The position numbers and the translations under genes were made by a program. DNA of 64,000 bases. It comes from Actinomycetota bacterium (GTDB lineage: Bacteria; Actinomycetota; Geothermincolia; Fen-727; Anoxymicrobiaceae). Of the stretch, positions 47,004-57,590 are shown one piece after another. The stretch spans positions 124,001 to 188,000 of the forward strand of contig JAHIMR010000048.1 of assembly GCA_018896525.1 (NCBI GenBank), read 5' to 3'. Every line of letters begins with the position of its first letter. Position 1 is the stretch's first letter. The notes beneath the pieces are model-generated. The model did not search any database. It saw nothing but the letters and a program-made list of their open reading frames with translations, and was not told the origin of the DNA.

Positions 47004-47678
47004 ATGAAGCTCAGCAACGTCCTGAAATCCCGGCCCGGGCTCAACACCGCAATCGGAGTCGCCTTCGCGGTCGTCGCGGGACTGCTGCTGCTGGGCTACG
47101 TTTCGCAGTTGTTCGGCGGCGAGCGTGGCGGCCCGTTGCTGGACATCCCGGTGGCCACACATGACATAGGTATCGGCAACATCATCGATGGTTCGATGAT
47201 GACCACCAGGAAGATCGCCAGCGAGTACCTGGTCCCGGGAACGGTCCGGGAACGCGATGGTATAGAAGGGTCCAGGGCGCTCAGGTTCATCGGCAAAGGT
47301 GAGCCTTTCACCTCCTCGTCTGTTTCCGGCGGCGATGGTCCGGGCACACTTGCCTCACGGATACCCCCTTCCATGAGGGCGTACTCACTGAGGCTGAGCC
47401 CGCTCGCCGGCTCCAGTGGTGACATCCGCCCGGGGGACCACGTGGACGTCCTTGCCACCGTCGGCGGCGACCCGCCCAGTACGGCGACAATACTCACCAA
47501 CAGGCTTATCCTGAGCGTGAGTTCCATGGCACCCGACGGGGAAGTGGATGCGTCACGGGGCAATGCGTCGGCCATAACACTGCTGGTGTCCCCTGATGAG
47601 GCGGAGCGGCTTGCCCGGGCGGAGTTCGAAGGCGAGATATCCATCTCCCTGTGCCCGCTGGCCGGTGTTGACCAATAA
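47004..47678 (+). CDS. CpaB/SAF-domain pilus assembly-type protein
   Basis: N-terminal TM, IPVATHDIGIGNIIDGSMMTTRKIASEYLVPGTV (SAF), IRPGDHVDVLATV, ITLLVSPDEAERLARAEFEG. Confidence 0.75.
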   Translation: MKLSNVLKSRPGLNTAIGVAFAVVAGLLLLGYVSQLFGGERGGPLLDIPVATHDIGIGNIIDGSMMTTRKIASEYLVPGTVRERDGIEGSRALRFIGKGEPFTSSSVSGGDGPGTLASRIPPSMRAYSLRLSPLAGSSGDIRPGDHVDVLATVGGDPPSTATILTNRLILSVSSMAPDGEVDASRGNASAITLLVSPDEAERLARAEFEGEISISLCPLAGVDQ

Positions 47679-47689
47679 CGCCACACAAA

Positions 47690-47912
47690 CGGGGTCTGGC
47701 CCAGGCTTTTGTATGGCCACCAGGTGGGGTCAGCATGGCCACCAGGTGGTGCCAGCGCCTTTAAGCGGTGGCCCGACAGTATACGTAACGGCTAGAAGGC
47801 CTGGCACCTCATGTTACACAAACGGTGGTTAGACAAGGTACGCCATCCCCGGGCAGGTGCCGTTGGACTCTCAGCTCAAGTGACGTCTGTTATGCAACTG
47901 CCCGCGGCGAGA
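47690..47912. repeat. Composite intergenic repeat block (hairpin family copy, minus, 47831-47904)
   Basis: ggggtctggcccaggcttttgtatggccaccaggtggggtcag...agacaaggtacgccatccccgggcaggtgccgttgg...acgtctgttatgcaactgcccg. Confidence 0.75.
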
Positions 47913-47971
47913 ATGACGCACTGGTGACAGGTACCAGTGCGTCATTATTCAACAGCCCGGGGCAGTGGCCG

Positions 47972-49462
47972 TCAGTTGAACGAGCCGACCTTCTCGCCGA
48001 GGCTATCGACCTGGAACGCCGGCTTCATTACCCTTCCGTATATTGAGTAGAGCGGTGGAGTAGCAAACTGCGACCCGAGGACCAGCACCACCGGCGAGTT
48101 GTACTCGATGGCCACCGAATCGTCCATCACCATCTGGGCGTCGGCGAGTTCGGGGATGGACTGCTTTATCCCCTCGCACGCCTCTTTCGCCTCATTGCGG
48201 TAGTAGAGCGTCGTGTTCTGGTGGGTTCGCTTCGATTGCCCCTCGAACACCTTCTGGTGACCGAACAACCTCAGCTCCTCCGCTACTACGGGGACCGCCG
48301 CGACCGACGACCTGCCACCGCTCAGCACGGTTATCACGTCCGCGTTCGGCCCGACTGTTTCCTCTATTCTCCCCCGGTCCCCAACGTCGTTCGACTCCAT
48401 CTCGGCCATCAGTTCCCCCGAGACCTCTGTGTTGGCATTGACCTCCACCGCCAGCTTGGCTATCCCGGCCTCGTCGGCGACGTAGTAACTGGCCCCGCCG
48501 ATGTTCTTGGGCACCCCGGGAACGGTCACGAACTGTATGCTGTCTATCGGGAAACCCTTTAGCTCCTCCGCCAGGGTCTCCAGTTCGCCCGCGGTGTAAT
48601 CCATCTGGCAGGTGGCGGCCACGATGTCCACCAACTGCTTGGCTTTCCACACGTCGCGCATCGTCTCGGCCTTGTTGAACATGGCTTTTAAAAAAGCCTG
48701 CTGGCTCTTGATTCGGTCTATGTCACCACCGGGAAGCTTTCTGCTCCTCACTATGATAAGCGCCTGCTCACCATCGAGGTTGAGGTCGCCCGCCGGAAGG
48801 TAGCCGGCGTGAGGGTCGTTGATCGCCTTGTTCAGGTGGATAGGAACGCCTCCTATCGCGTTTATGATCTGCTCGAACCCCTCGAAGTTCATGCTAACGT
48901 AATGGTGTATGTCAATGCCCAGTAGTTCTTTTACCGCGTCGATCGCCGCCGATGGGCCGCCGTAGGAGTGCGCGGCGTTTATCTTCTCCGTCCCCTGTCC
49001 TGGAAGCTTGACCTTGGTGTCCCGGGGGATTGATATGACCACCGCCTTCTTGTCCCTCTCGTGAACGCAGGCGAGCATCATCACGTCGCTCCGGCACCAT
49101 CCCCCCTCCCCCTTGTTGCTGCCCGCATCGCTACCTATTATCAGCGTGTTGACGCTCTTGTTGGGATCGGCTGAGATCTGAGCAAGGGCCTCCTCCACCT
49201 CCACCTTCTCCTCGCCCTTCGGCTGCCACTGCCGCTGCTTGAATGACAGGTAGATCCTGGCTCCGGCCTTGAGTATCGGCTTGTAGTAGACCCCCACCGC
49301 CCCCCCGACAAGGAGCCCGATGATGAAGAACAGCACGAACCATCGCTTCTTGCTGCCCCCGGTCCGGCGTGGTTTCTTTACCTTGCCCCGGTTCCTGAGG
49401 TCCCTACGGCGACTCCTGGCCTCCCAGTATGAGATCTTATTCTTCTGTGAGTGCTTGCCCAT
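47972..49462 (-). CDS. LytR-CpsA-Psr (LCP) family protein
   Basis: NTLIIGSDAGSNKGEGGWCRSDVMMLACVHERDKKAVVISIPRDTKVKLPGQGTEKINAAHSYGGPSAAIDAVKELLGIDIHHYVSMNFEGFEQIINAIGGV. Confidence 0.92.
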   Translation of the reverse strand: MGKHSQKNKISYWEARSRRRDLRNRGKVKKPRRTGGSKKRWFVLFFIIGLLVGGAVGVYYKPILKAGARIYLSFKQRQWQPKGEEKVEVEEALAQISADPNKSVNTLIIGSDAGSNKGEGGWCRSDVMMLACVHERDKKAVVISIPRDTKVKLPGQGTEKINAAHSYGGPSAAIDAVKELLGIDIHHYVSMNFEGFEQIINAIGGVPIHLNKAINDPHAGYLPAGDLNLDGEQALIIVRSRKLPGGDIDRIKSQQAFLKAMFNKAETMRDVWKAKQLVDIVAATCQMDYTAGELETLAEELKGFPIDSIQFVTVPGVPKNIGGASYYVADEAGIAKLAVEVNANTEVSGELMAEMESNDVGDRGRIEETVGPNADVITVLSGGRSSVAAVPVVAEELRLFGHQKVFEGQSKRTHQNTTLYYRNEAKEACEGIKQSIPELADAQMVMDDSVAIEYNSPVVLVLGSQFATPPLYSIYGRVMKPAFQVDSLGEKVGSFN

Positions 49463-49926
49463 CCCTGGCCTTCTTGACAGAAGCCGATATGCTGACAGTC
49501 ATTATCTTAATGATTGGCCCGCCGCGGGGCAACTTCCTTCGCTTGCGACCCTGTCGGTGTATACGACTCAACGGGCGCAAATCCGCCTTTCCCTTACAAC
49601 AAGACGAACCCGCCAGGTGTTTTGTTCCCACCCGTGACTGTCGGCGGCATCGATTCTCCGCCTAGTTAACAATATCCCCTATAAACATCAACTGTCTAAT
49701 AAAATCAACTAAATATAATTGAGAATATTTAGCCTTGTTATTCAACACCAATAACTCTAATTTATCCTATCAACACGCGGTTTTTCGGACCTTGCGGCGC
49801 TCGCTCACCGTTTTCCATCATAAAATTCTTCTCTTTTACCTATTGCCTGTCTGTATCTTGTGTGCTAATATTCGCTCAACATCAACATGTAGTGGTACCC
49901 GGAAGCATGGCAGTGAAGGGAGTCTG

Positions 49927-50412
49927 TTGGAGATAATACTACTGTTGCTGCTGGTCGTAGGCGCGGGGGGGGTCTTTCTACCGGGAATTCTCAAAGAGCG
50001 AGCGCTGGATTCACCTCTCGACACGGTTTCCGATTTTCGCTACGGCATGGCCGTCCTTGGTATAAGCACCAACGGGTCCGACCGGGTTCTGGAGCAGACA
50101 TACTCAAGTCATAGCACCCGGGGGCAGAACGATCCAGAGCCATACTTCCGGCGCAACAGTTTCGTCGAGCATGAAGATGAGCCTCTCGATGAAGAGTTCA
50201 TGCCGTACCCAAGCAACAAGGCGCACGCGTCCATGGTGACCAAACAGCACCGGATAATCGCCCTTCTGTTGATTGTCGCCCTGGGTACCGGGATTGCCGC
50301 TCTCTTCCCCGGTCTGAAGTGGATTATACCTTTCCACATCGCGATACTCGTAATCCTGGCCGCCTATACTTTCATGGTGGTATTGCTGCCGTCCTATGAC
50401 CGGCAGCGCTAG
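49927..50412 (+). CDS. Small membrane protein, unknown
   Basis: LLEIILLLLLVVGAGGVFLPGILKERALDSPLD...HRIIALLLIVALGTGIAALFPGLKWIIPFHIAILVILAAYTFMVVLLPS; non-ATG start likely, ORF opens at 49735. Confidence 0.65.
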   Translation: MEIILLLLLVVGAGGVFLPGILKERALDSPLDTVSDFRYGMAVLGISTNGSDRVLEQTYSSHSTRGQNDPEPYFRRNSFVEHEDEPLDEEFMPYPSNKAHASMVTKQHRIIALLLIVALGTGIAALFPGLKWIIPFHIAILVILAAYTFMVVLLPSYDRQR

Positions 50413-50417
50413 AGAGG

Positions 50418-53009
50418 TTACGACCCTGTCTGGACCGTGAAATCTGTCTCGCCGTCGAGTGCGTCTACCTTTACTACGTCGCCCTCCCTGACCTCACCGT
50501 CCAGCAACTTCATCGCCAGGGGGTCCTGTATATCACGCTGGATGGTCCTCTTGAGCGGCCTGGCGCCGTAGGTGGGGTCGAACCCATCCGCGGCAAGGAG
50601 GTCTTTGGCCTCGTCGGTCAGAGTTATCTCTATGCTCCGCTGAGCCAGCCGGTCGGACAGGTGCTCAACCTGTATATCTACTATCCTGCGGATGTCTTCC
50701 TTTGTGAGCGCGTTGAAGATGAGTATCTCGTCGACCCGGTTCAGGAACTCGGGGCGGAACCTCTCCCGCAATGCCTCGTGCACCCGCTTCTCAACCTGCT
50801 CCCGGTCCCGTATGTCCACCATCTCCAGTGACTGGCTGCCGATGTTCGAGGTCATTGTGATGACCGCGTTCTTGAAATCGACGGTACGCCCCTGGCCGTC
50901 GGTCAACCGCCCGTCATCCATAATCTGGAGGAGTATATTGAACACGTCATCGTGGGCTTTCTCGATCTCGTCCAGCAGCACCACGGTGTAGGGGCGGCGG
51001 CGTACCGCCTCGGTCAACTGGCCTCCCTCCTCGTAACCGACGTACCCCGGGGGCGCCCCGATCAGGCGCGCCACGGTATGCTTCTCCATGTACTCGCTCA
51101 TGTCCAGGCGCACCATCGCCCTCTCGTCGTCGAAGAGGAACTCGGCCAGCGCTCGCGCCAGTTCGGTCTTTCCCACTCCCGTGGGCCCCAGGAAGATGAA
51201 TGACCCTATCGGCCTGTTGGGGTCCTGCAGGCCGGCGCTCGCCCGCCGGATGGCTTTGGAGACCGCACCTATCGCCTCGTCCTGCCCGACCACCCTGAGG
51301 CGTAGCCGGTCCTCCATGTTAACCAGCTTCTCGATCTCCCCTTCCACCAGCCGGGTGACCGGGATGCCGGTCCACTTGGCGACAACCTCCGCTATGTCTT
51401 CCTCGTCGACCTCCTCCTTCAGCATCTTGCTGTCCTTCTGAAGCTCGACCAGGCGCCGATTCTCCTCCTCGAGCTGCTTCTCCGCGTCTACTATGGTCCC
51501 GTACTGTATCTCCGCCGCCTTCTCCAGGTTTCCCTCCCGCTCGGCTTTCTGCTCCTCGTACTTGAGCTCCTCCATCCTCTCCTTGAGCTCCCGTATCCGG
51601 GATATCGCTTCCTTCTCGTTGTTCCAGTGGGCCAACAGTTCCCGGCTGTCCTCCTTGAGGTCGGCAAGCTCCTTTTCCAGCCTCTCCAGCCTCTCCTTGC
51701 TGGCCTGGTCCTTCTCCTTCTTCAGCGCCTCCCGCTCTATCTCCAGCCGCTTCATCCGGCGCTCCACCTCGTCGACCTCGGTGGGCATGCTGTCTATCTC
51801 GATGCGCAGCCGGCTGGCCGCCTCGTCAACCAGGTCTATCGCCTTGTCGGGAAGGAACCGGTCGGATATATATCGATCGGACATCACCGCCGCCGCAACC
51901 AGGGCCGCGTCCTGTATCCTGACCCCGTGGTGTATCTCGTACCTCTCCTTGAGTCCTCTCAATATGGAAATAGTATTCTCCACCGACGGCTCACGGACCG
52001 TTATCGGCTGGAACCTCCTCTCCAGGGCGGCGTCCTTCTCGATGTACTTCCTGTACTCGTCCAGAGTGGTTGCGCCGATACAGTGGAGTTCCCCGCGCGC
52101 CAGTGCGGGCTTCAGCATGTTGGAAGCGTCAACCGCCCCTTCCGCCGCCCCCGCCCCGACCAGTGTGTGCAGCTCGTCGATGAACAGGATTATCTCCCCC
52201 TCGGCGCTGTCTATCTCCTTCAGCACCGCCTTGAGCCTGTCCTCGAACTCCCCCCTGTACTTGGACCCCGCCACCAGCGACCCTATGTCCAGGGCCAGGA
52301 GACGCTTGTCCTTCAAACCCTCGGGAACATCCCCTTCCATTATCCGCAAGGCGAGCCCCTCCGCTATCGCGGTCTTTCCCACCCCCGGTTCACCGATAAG
52401 GACCGGGTTGTTCTTGGTCCTCCTGGAGAGCACCTGGATGACCCTCCTTATCTCGTCATCACGCCCGATGACCGGGTCCAGCTTGCCCCTTCGGGCGTCC
52501 TCGGTGAGGTCGCGGGCGAACTTCTCCAGTGCCTGGTACTTCTCCTCGGGGTTCTGGTCGGTGACCCTCTGGGAACCCCTGATATCGGACAGGGCCTGGA
52601 GCAGGTCGTCGCTGCTTACGCCGGCTTCCTCCAGCAGTCCGGCGGCGGAGCCACCCGCCTGGAGTATCGCCATCAGGAGATGCTCGGTGCTCACGTACTC
52701 GTCCTTAAGGTTGCCGGCGATCTCCAACGCGGAATCCATCACCTTTTCAAGGCGCCGGGAGGCGTACTGGCGAGCGTCGCCCTGGACCCTGGGCCTCTTC
52801 CCCAGTTCCTCCCTTATCTTCACCTCCAGCTCCTCGGGGCGGACCCCCATCTTCTGCAGCAGCGGGGACACCACTCCCTCGCGCTGGCCTATGAGCGCCA
52901 GCAGGATATGCTCGACGTCTATCTCCTGGTTATCCAGGTTCCGGGCAAGGGACTGGGCCTGTCCAACCGCCTGCTGCGCCTTGACTGTAAGCTTGTCCGG
53001 GTCTATCAT
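50418..53009 (-). CDS. clpB: ATP-dependent chaperone ClpB
   Basis: Clp N repeats, [18 protein letters not shown], coiled coil, [60 protein letters not shown]. Confidence 0.96.
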   Translation of the reverse strand: MIDPDKLTVKAQQAVGQAQSLARNLDNQEIDVEHILLALIGQREGVVSPLLQKMGVRPEELEVKIREELGKRPRVQGDARQYASRRLEKVMDSALEIAGNLKDEYVSTEHLLMAILQAGGSAAGLLEEAGVSSDDLLQALSDIRGSQRVTDQNPEEKYQALEKFARDLTEDARRGKLDPVIGRDDEIRRVIQVLSRRTKNNPVLIGEPGVGKTAIAEGLALRIMEGDVPEGLKDKRLLALDIGSLVAGSKYRGEFEDRLKAVLKEIDSAEGEIILFIDELHTLVGAGAAEGAVDASNMLKPALARGELHCIGATTLDEYRKYIEKDAALERRFQPITVREPSVENTISILRGLKERYEIHHGVRIQDAALVAAAVMSDRYISDRFLPDKAIDLVDEAASRLRIEIDSMPTEVDEVERRMKRLEIEREALKKEKDQASKERLERLEKELADLKEDSRELLAHWNNEKEAISRIRELKERMEELKYEEQKAEREGNLEKAAEIQYGTIVDAEKQLEEENRRLVELQKDSKMLKEEVDEEDIAEVVAKWTGIPVTRLVEGEIEKLVNMEDRLRLRVVGQDEAIGAVSKAIRRASAGLQDPNRPIGSFIFLGPTGVGKTELARALAEFLFDDERAMVRLDMSEYMEKHTVARLIGAPPGYVGYEEGGQLTEAVRRRPYTVVLLDEIEKAHDDVFNILLQIMDDGRLTDGQGRTVDFKNAVITMTSNIGSQSLEMVDIRDREQVEKRVHEALRERFRPEFLNRVDEILIFNALTKEDIRRIVDIQVEHLSDRLAQRSIEITLTDEAKDLLAADGFDPTYGARPLKRTIQRDIQDPLAMKLLDGEVREGDVVKVDALDGETDFTVQTGS

Positions 53010-53194
53010 CCCGCCTCCCTGCCGTCTGTCCGCCCGACTCACCTGTCTCCCCGCATTGTAACGATAATATCAGTAAACGCGGCTTCATTGAACGCCGTGA
53101 GAACCCGCTTCCTGGTCACCTCCCCTTTGGCACCCCGTTGGTCTAGAATGTAGCATTATGTATTCACTGATGACACCCTGTCCGGAGGGCGATC

Positions 53195-54562
53195 ATGCCG
53201 GAAACTGAAAGCGGGTTCCTCGGGCAGGCCGGAGACGTCAAGGCCGAGTTCGGCGTCCTGGTGCGCAACAGGAACTTCATGAAGCTGTTCTGGGGCCAGA
53301 CGGTCTCCGGCCTCGGGGACTGGCTGGCCACGTTCGCCCTCATGTCGCTTGTGTACCAACTCACCAACTCAGCGCTGGCGGTCGGCTCCATGCTGGCTTT
53401 CCGCATCGTCCCCGCTCTGTTCAGCGGCCCGCTGGCCGCGATTATCAGTGACCGGTTTGACCGCCGGAAGTTGATGATAGGGTGTGACATCTCTCGCGGC
53501 ATCATCATCCTGGCCGCCCCGTTCATGACCCGGCTGTGGAGCCTGTACATCCTGATTTTCTTCCTGGAGGGCATCACCATCATGTGGCTCGCCGCGCGCG
53601 ACGCAAGCATTCCCAACCTTGTTAACAACGATCAGTTGACCATGGCGAACTCGCTCTCCATGGCCACCACCTACGGGGTCCTCCCGTTCGCGGCCGTCCT
53701 GTTCTCGCTGATGATGCTGCCGGCGCGCCACTTCATCCAGGGTAGCTTCATGGCCGAGAACCCAACCACACTGGCGTTCATCGCCGACTCGGTGACGTTC
53801 TTGATTTCCGCTTTCTTCTTCTTTCTCATGCACCTGGAGTCCCCGCGCCACCATGAGCAGTTGGAGGAGGAGTCGCGTTTTTTTGAGTCCATAACGTTTG
53901 CCGTCCGGCACCCGTTCGCCCGCTCCCTCCTGCTGGGTGTAGCCATGGGGTGCATTGGCGGTGGGAGTCTCTACGCGGTGGGAATAGGTTACGTCAGGGA
54001 TGTCCTGGGGGCGACCAGCGACGCGGCGTTCGGCTTCCTGATGGCTCTCTTCGGGATAGGCATGATAGCGGGGGTGGCCGCCCTGCAGGTGCTGGTCAAG
54101 CACGAGGAGAAACCGTATATGCTGCGGATCGCCCTGCTGGTAACCGGCGGTATCCTCATCGGCATGTCGTTTATACAGGTTCTCCTGCTGGCCTACATAC
54201 TTGCCATCTTTTTCGGCGCCGCGTTCGGGGTGTTGTTCCTGGTCGCGGTCACTATGATCCAGGAGCGGATAGAGGACCGGAACCGCGGCAAGGCGTTCGC
54301 CGCGTTCCACGCGGTGTCCCGCGTCTTCCTTGTGCTCGGGGCCATTCTGTCCGGCGTCATCGCCTGGATCGTCGGGGTCCGCACCGTTCACGTTCTGGGC
54401 GTGACCTACAAGGTCTACGGTGTGTCTGTAGCCCTGTTCATATCCGGAATACTTATCGCAGCCGTCTCCGTTGTGCCGCTGGGGGATAAGAAGGAGCGGT
54501 ACCGGGACTATTTCATCAAGAACAAGGAGGCGCCCGCGACGGACTCGCCGCCCTCCGATTGA
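53195..54562 (+). CDS. MFS transporter
   Basis: FMKLFWGQTVSGLGDWLATFALMSLVYQLTNSALAVGSMLAFRIVPALFSGPLAAIISDRFDRRKLMIGCDISRG. Confidence 0.9.
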   Translation: MPETESGFLGQAGDVKAEFGVLVRNRNFMKLFWGQTVSGLGDWLATFALMSLVYQLTNSALAVGSMLAFRIVPALFSGPLAAIISDRFDRRKLMIGCDISRGIIILAAPFMTRLWSLYILIFFLEGITIMWLAARDASIPNLVNNDQLTMANSLSMATTYGVLPFAAVLFSLMMLPARHFIQGSFMAENPTTLAFIADSVTFLISAFFFFLMHLESPRHHEQLEEESRFFESITFAVRHPFARSLLLGVAMGCIGGGSLYAVGIGYVRDVLGATSDAAFGFLMALFGIGMIAGVAALQVLVKHEEKPYMLRIALLVTGGILIGMSFIQVLLLAYILAIFFGAAFGVLFLVAVTMIQERIEDRNRGKAFAAFHAVSRVFLVLGAILSGVIAWIVGVRTVHVLGVTYKVYGVSVALFISGILIAAVSVVPLGDKKERYRDYFIKNKEAPATDSPPSD

Positions 54563-54749
54563 GGCGCTAAGTACGCCTTGACCCCTCAGGTACTACAACC
54601 TGCCCAATTAATCCAGCCTGCCACCCGACGAAATACATACGACATGTACTTCGAGGTGGCGAACCTGCGGTTGGAGCGGAGCGGCGATTAAGGGCTTGAA
54701 TAAGGGAACTGTCAGCGTGTCCGGCCTATGGATTGAACCTGGTTCGTTG

Positions 54750-54959
54750 TTACCATTTCTCCTTGTCGAGTAGCTTCATGAGGTTCCTCTTCCTGCCATG
54801 CTTGGTCCGCACGGTCGTGATGTAGCGGGGAAACTCCCCTCCGCGGCCGATCTTCTCCATCAGGGAATTGATCTTCCGCATGAGTTTTACGGCTTCACGG
54901 TAGGACTCTTTGTTTTTCTGGTCGATGAGTGGCAGTACAGGTAGGTGCCAGAATACCAC
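54750..54959 (-). pseudogene. C-terminal remnant resembling SWIM zinc-finger-type protein tail
   Basis: ESYREAVKLMRKINSLMEKIGRGGEFPRYITTVRTKHGRKRNLMKLLDKEKW; no N-terminal domain upstream. Confidence 0.4.
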
Positions 54960-55520
54960 TGTTGGGCCCAGGCAGGATGTCGAGCGGGGGGCGGGGTCAG
55001 ATGGCGAAAAATGAGGTCACTATAGTCGGTCCTGGGTGGTACCGTCGGTCTTCATGAACGTTACGGTGACGGAGGCGGCGGCATTACCGGGGTTCTGCGC
55101 GCTGATTACTCGGAGGGAACTTCCGCCTGCGACTTCCTGTAGCTGCGGCACATCCGCCAGGCGCGCTCCGGTCCGATATCGTGGTCGCAAAGGTGTTCCT
55201 GTTCAGCCCTGGACAGGTACCCCCGCACCTGCGCCCACTTGGCCGAACCGACGGCAGGAGCAGTTGTTCTTGTCTCTTCCACGTTTATGGCTACCGCCAT
55301 GCTGCTTGCCATCCCGGCACTCCCCTGTTCCTCCGATCCTTCCGCGCCTTCTCAACTGTTCATACGTTTCAGGGCGTTGAATCATTACAGTTGTAGAGCG
55401 GTTTCTCCGCCGGCCGGGACCGACCCGGCGGCCTGGATCCCATAACGTCCCCCGGTATCCCCTTAACCGTTCTTTTGTTAGAATGTTACTGTCGCGGTAC
55501 GGAAACGAAGGGAGATTGTC

Positions 55521-56477
55521 ATGCCTGCCGACGCCAGTTTCAAGCCCCAAAAGGAGATTAACAGGGTCAAGGCACAGCTCAGGCACCTGGAGAAAGAGAA
55601 GTCGAAGTCGTTCCCCGACCTGGGCACAGCTACTTACCAGGCGTTTATCGAAGGCCGGGTAAATGACCCGGCACTGGCCGAGGCCTGCGGACGCCTGAAG
55701 TCGATGGATGAGCAGATCGAGGAGGGGAACGTCGAGCTCGAGAGACTCAAGGCGCAGGTGCAGCAGATGAAATCGGGCGGCGGCCCGCAGCAACCGGGAG
55801 CGTCGTGTCCCTACTGCAAGGCCCCCCTGGCGCCGGGTACCAGGTTCTGCGGCAACTGCGGCAAGGACCTGGCCGCGGTCGCTCCGACCGCTGCCCCCGG
55901 AGCCGCCTGGTGCCCGTCCTGCGGCAGCCCGGTTATGCCCGGTACCGGTTTCTGTGGTGAGTGTGGTAAGCCACTCGGCGCTGCCGCTCCGGGTCCGTCA
56001 CCCGGAACTGGGCCGGGGCCTCAACCAGGGCCGCCTCCGCCGTCCGCGCCACCGGCGCCCCCCAAACCGACGGCACCACCGTCTCCGCCTCCCGGGCCTC
56101 CGGCACAGAAGCCCGCTCCTCCACCCGGGCCGGTACAACCGCCTTCACCCGCTCCCGGGGCTCCCTGGGCTGCGACACCAACGCCACCGGCGCCCCCGAA
56201 ACCTTCGGCACCACCATCTCCGCCTCCCGGGCCTCCGGCACAGAAGCCCGCTCCTCCCCCGGGCGCGGTAAAGCCGCCATTAACGGCTCCCACAGCTCCC
56301 ACGCCTCCCGGTGCGGCGGCACCCGCGGCGCCGGGAGCCGCGGACAGTGGGGCAAGACCTTCCGGGGAAAGGAAGCCCGGGGCAACCGGCGACAAGCCGG
56401 GCGTCTGCCCCTCCTGCTCCGCGCCGATAGAGGAACCGGACGCTGCCTTCTGCGGTGAATGTGGCAAGAAGCTGTAA
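55521..56477 (+). CDS. Zinc-ribbon protein with coiled-coil N-terminus and long Pro/Ala linker
   Basis: Ribbons CPYCKAPLAPGTRFCGNCGK, CPSCGSPVMPGTGFCGECGK, CPSCSAPIEEPDAAFCGECGKK; Pro-rich repeats between. Confidence 0.8.
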   Translation: MPADASFKPQKEINRVKAQLRHLEKEKSKSFPDLGTATYQAFIEGRVNDPALAEACGRLKSMDEQIEEGNVELERLKAQVQQMKSGGGPQQPGASCPYCKAPLAPGTRFCGNCGKDLAAVAPTAAPGAAWCPSCGSPVMPGTGFCGECGKPLGAAAPGPSPGTGPGPQPGPPPPSAPPAPPKPTAPPSPPPGPPAQKPAPPPGPVQPPSPAPGAPWAATPTPPAPPKPSAPPSPPPGPPAQKPAPPPGAVKPPLTAPTAPTPPGAAAPAAPGAADSGARPSGERKPGATGDKPGVCPSCSAPIEEPDAAFCGECGKKL

Positions 56478-56535
56478 TGGCAACGGGCAGTAGCACAACC
56501 CGGGCAGTAGCCGCCGGGCAAGGGGCTGTTGCGGT

Positions 56536-57516
56536 TTGAAGGTCCTCATCACCGGTGCAAGCGGCCTTGTTGGGAGCAATCTCATAAGGCACCTCCTGGA
56601 CAGCGGAATCACCGTACGGGCGCTCCTTGACCCCGGGCTTGATACCCCCACTCTGGATGGTCTCCCCTTCGAGCGCGTCCCGGGTGACGTGCTCGACCCC
56701 GAATCGATCCTCGGCGGTCTGGCGGGAGCGCACGCCGTGTTCCACTGCGCGCTGGTCACCGAGCTCCGGCCCCCCCGCTCCAGGGCGGCGCGGGCGAGAA
56801 ATGTGGACGGCACCCGGAACCTCCTTGTCGGGATGTCACGGTCCGGCGTGGAAAACCTGGTCCACGTGGGCTCGGCTTCCTCGTTCGGCCCCGGCACGAT
56901 GGACGAGCCGGGAACAGAGGAAACCCCGTTCGACCCGCGGGCGTTTCGCTTCACCTGCTTCGACTCCATCCGCCAGGCACAGGAACTGGTGCTCAGGTAT
57001 AACCAGTCCGGCAAGGTCAGGTGCGTTATCGTCAACCCCACGCTTGTGATGGGGGAGTACGGCCTTCCCTGCGGCCCTGGAACCGACATCATGGAGTACT
57101 CCTCTATCGGCCGCTACACGTCGGGTGGTGCGAACGTCGTGGGTGCCGCGGACGTCGCCCGGGGAATCTTGAAGGCGCTGGGACGCGGAAAGGCCGGGCG
57201 CTGCTACATATTGGGAGGTTCCAACGTAGAGTACCGCGACCTGTACGGCATGATAGCCACCTCGATGGGGTTCCCACCGCCCATGCGCTTATCGGGGGAC
57301 AGGGCGGTCATCGCACGGGGCCTTCTGGGGTCGCTCTACGGCAGGATCACCGGCAGGGTGCCGGCCCGGAACGCACCGGCGGCGAGGCTCGCTGTTGCGC
57401 CCATCTACTACACCCAGCGGAGAGCCGCCCTGGAGCTCGAGTTGCCCATGAGCCCCCTTGACGCGGTTGTCGAGGGCGCCTGCCGCTGGATGACGGACAA
57501 CAGGGATTCCCGCTGA
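56536..57516 (+). CDS. NAD-dependent epimerase/dehydratase (SDR)
   Basis: KVLITGASGLVGSNLIRHLLDSGITVRALLDPG...; ends with TDNRDSR. Confidence 0.82.
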   Translation: MKVLITGASGLVGSNLIRHLLDSGITVRALLDPGLDTPTLDGLPFERVPGDVLDPESILGGLAGAHAVFHCALVTELRPPRSRAARARNVDGTRNLLVGMSRSGVENLVHVGSASSFGPGTMDEPGTEETPFDPRAFRFTCFDSIRQAQELVLRYNQSGKVRCVIVNPTLVMGEYGLPCGPGTDIMEYSSIGRYTSGGANVVGAADVARGILKALGRGKAGRCYILGGSNVEYRDLYGMIATSMGFPPPMRLSGDRAVIARGLLGSLYGRITGRVPARNAPAARLAVAPIYYTQRRAALELELPMSPLDAVVEGACRWMTDNRDSR

Positions 57517-57590
57517 TACAATCGGCGTCTATGCTAATATATGATGGTTCTGGTCGTTGGCTGTAACTGTGCCGGTAAGGAACATCGGCA

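Noticed and set aside
47004-47678. CpaB-like gene as part of an IscB accessory system
   Set aside because: SAF/CpaB-type proteins belong to pilus assembly or secretion; adjacency is more simply explained by insertion.
51493-53061. 522-aa and 508-aa plus-strand ORFs
   Set aside because: Antisense to clpB; Ser-rich or Leu/Gln/Arg-rich shadow translations.
55106-55312. 68-aa minus-strand ORF (GSAKWAQVRGYLSRAEQEHLCDHDIGPERAWRMCRSYRKSQ)
   Set aside because: Possibly a real small protein but no recognisable family or supporting start signal; in a ~900-bp degenerate-looking region.
55990-56290. CRISPR-like repeat array
   Set aside because: Repeats are in-frame Pro-rich coding sequence within a zinc-ribbon protein, not regularly spaced palindromic repeats with unique spacers.
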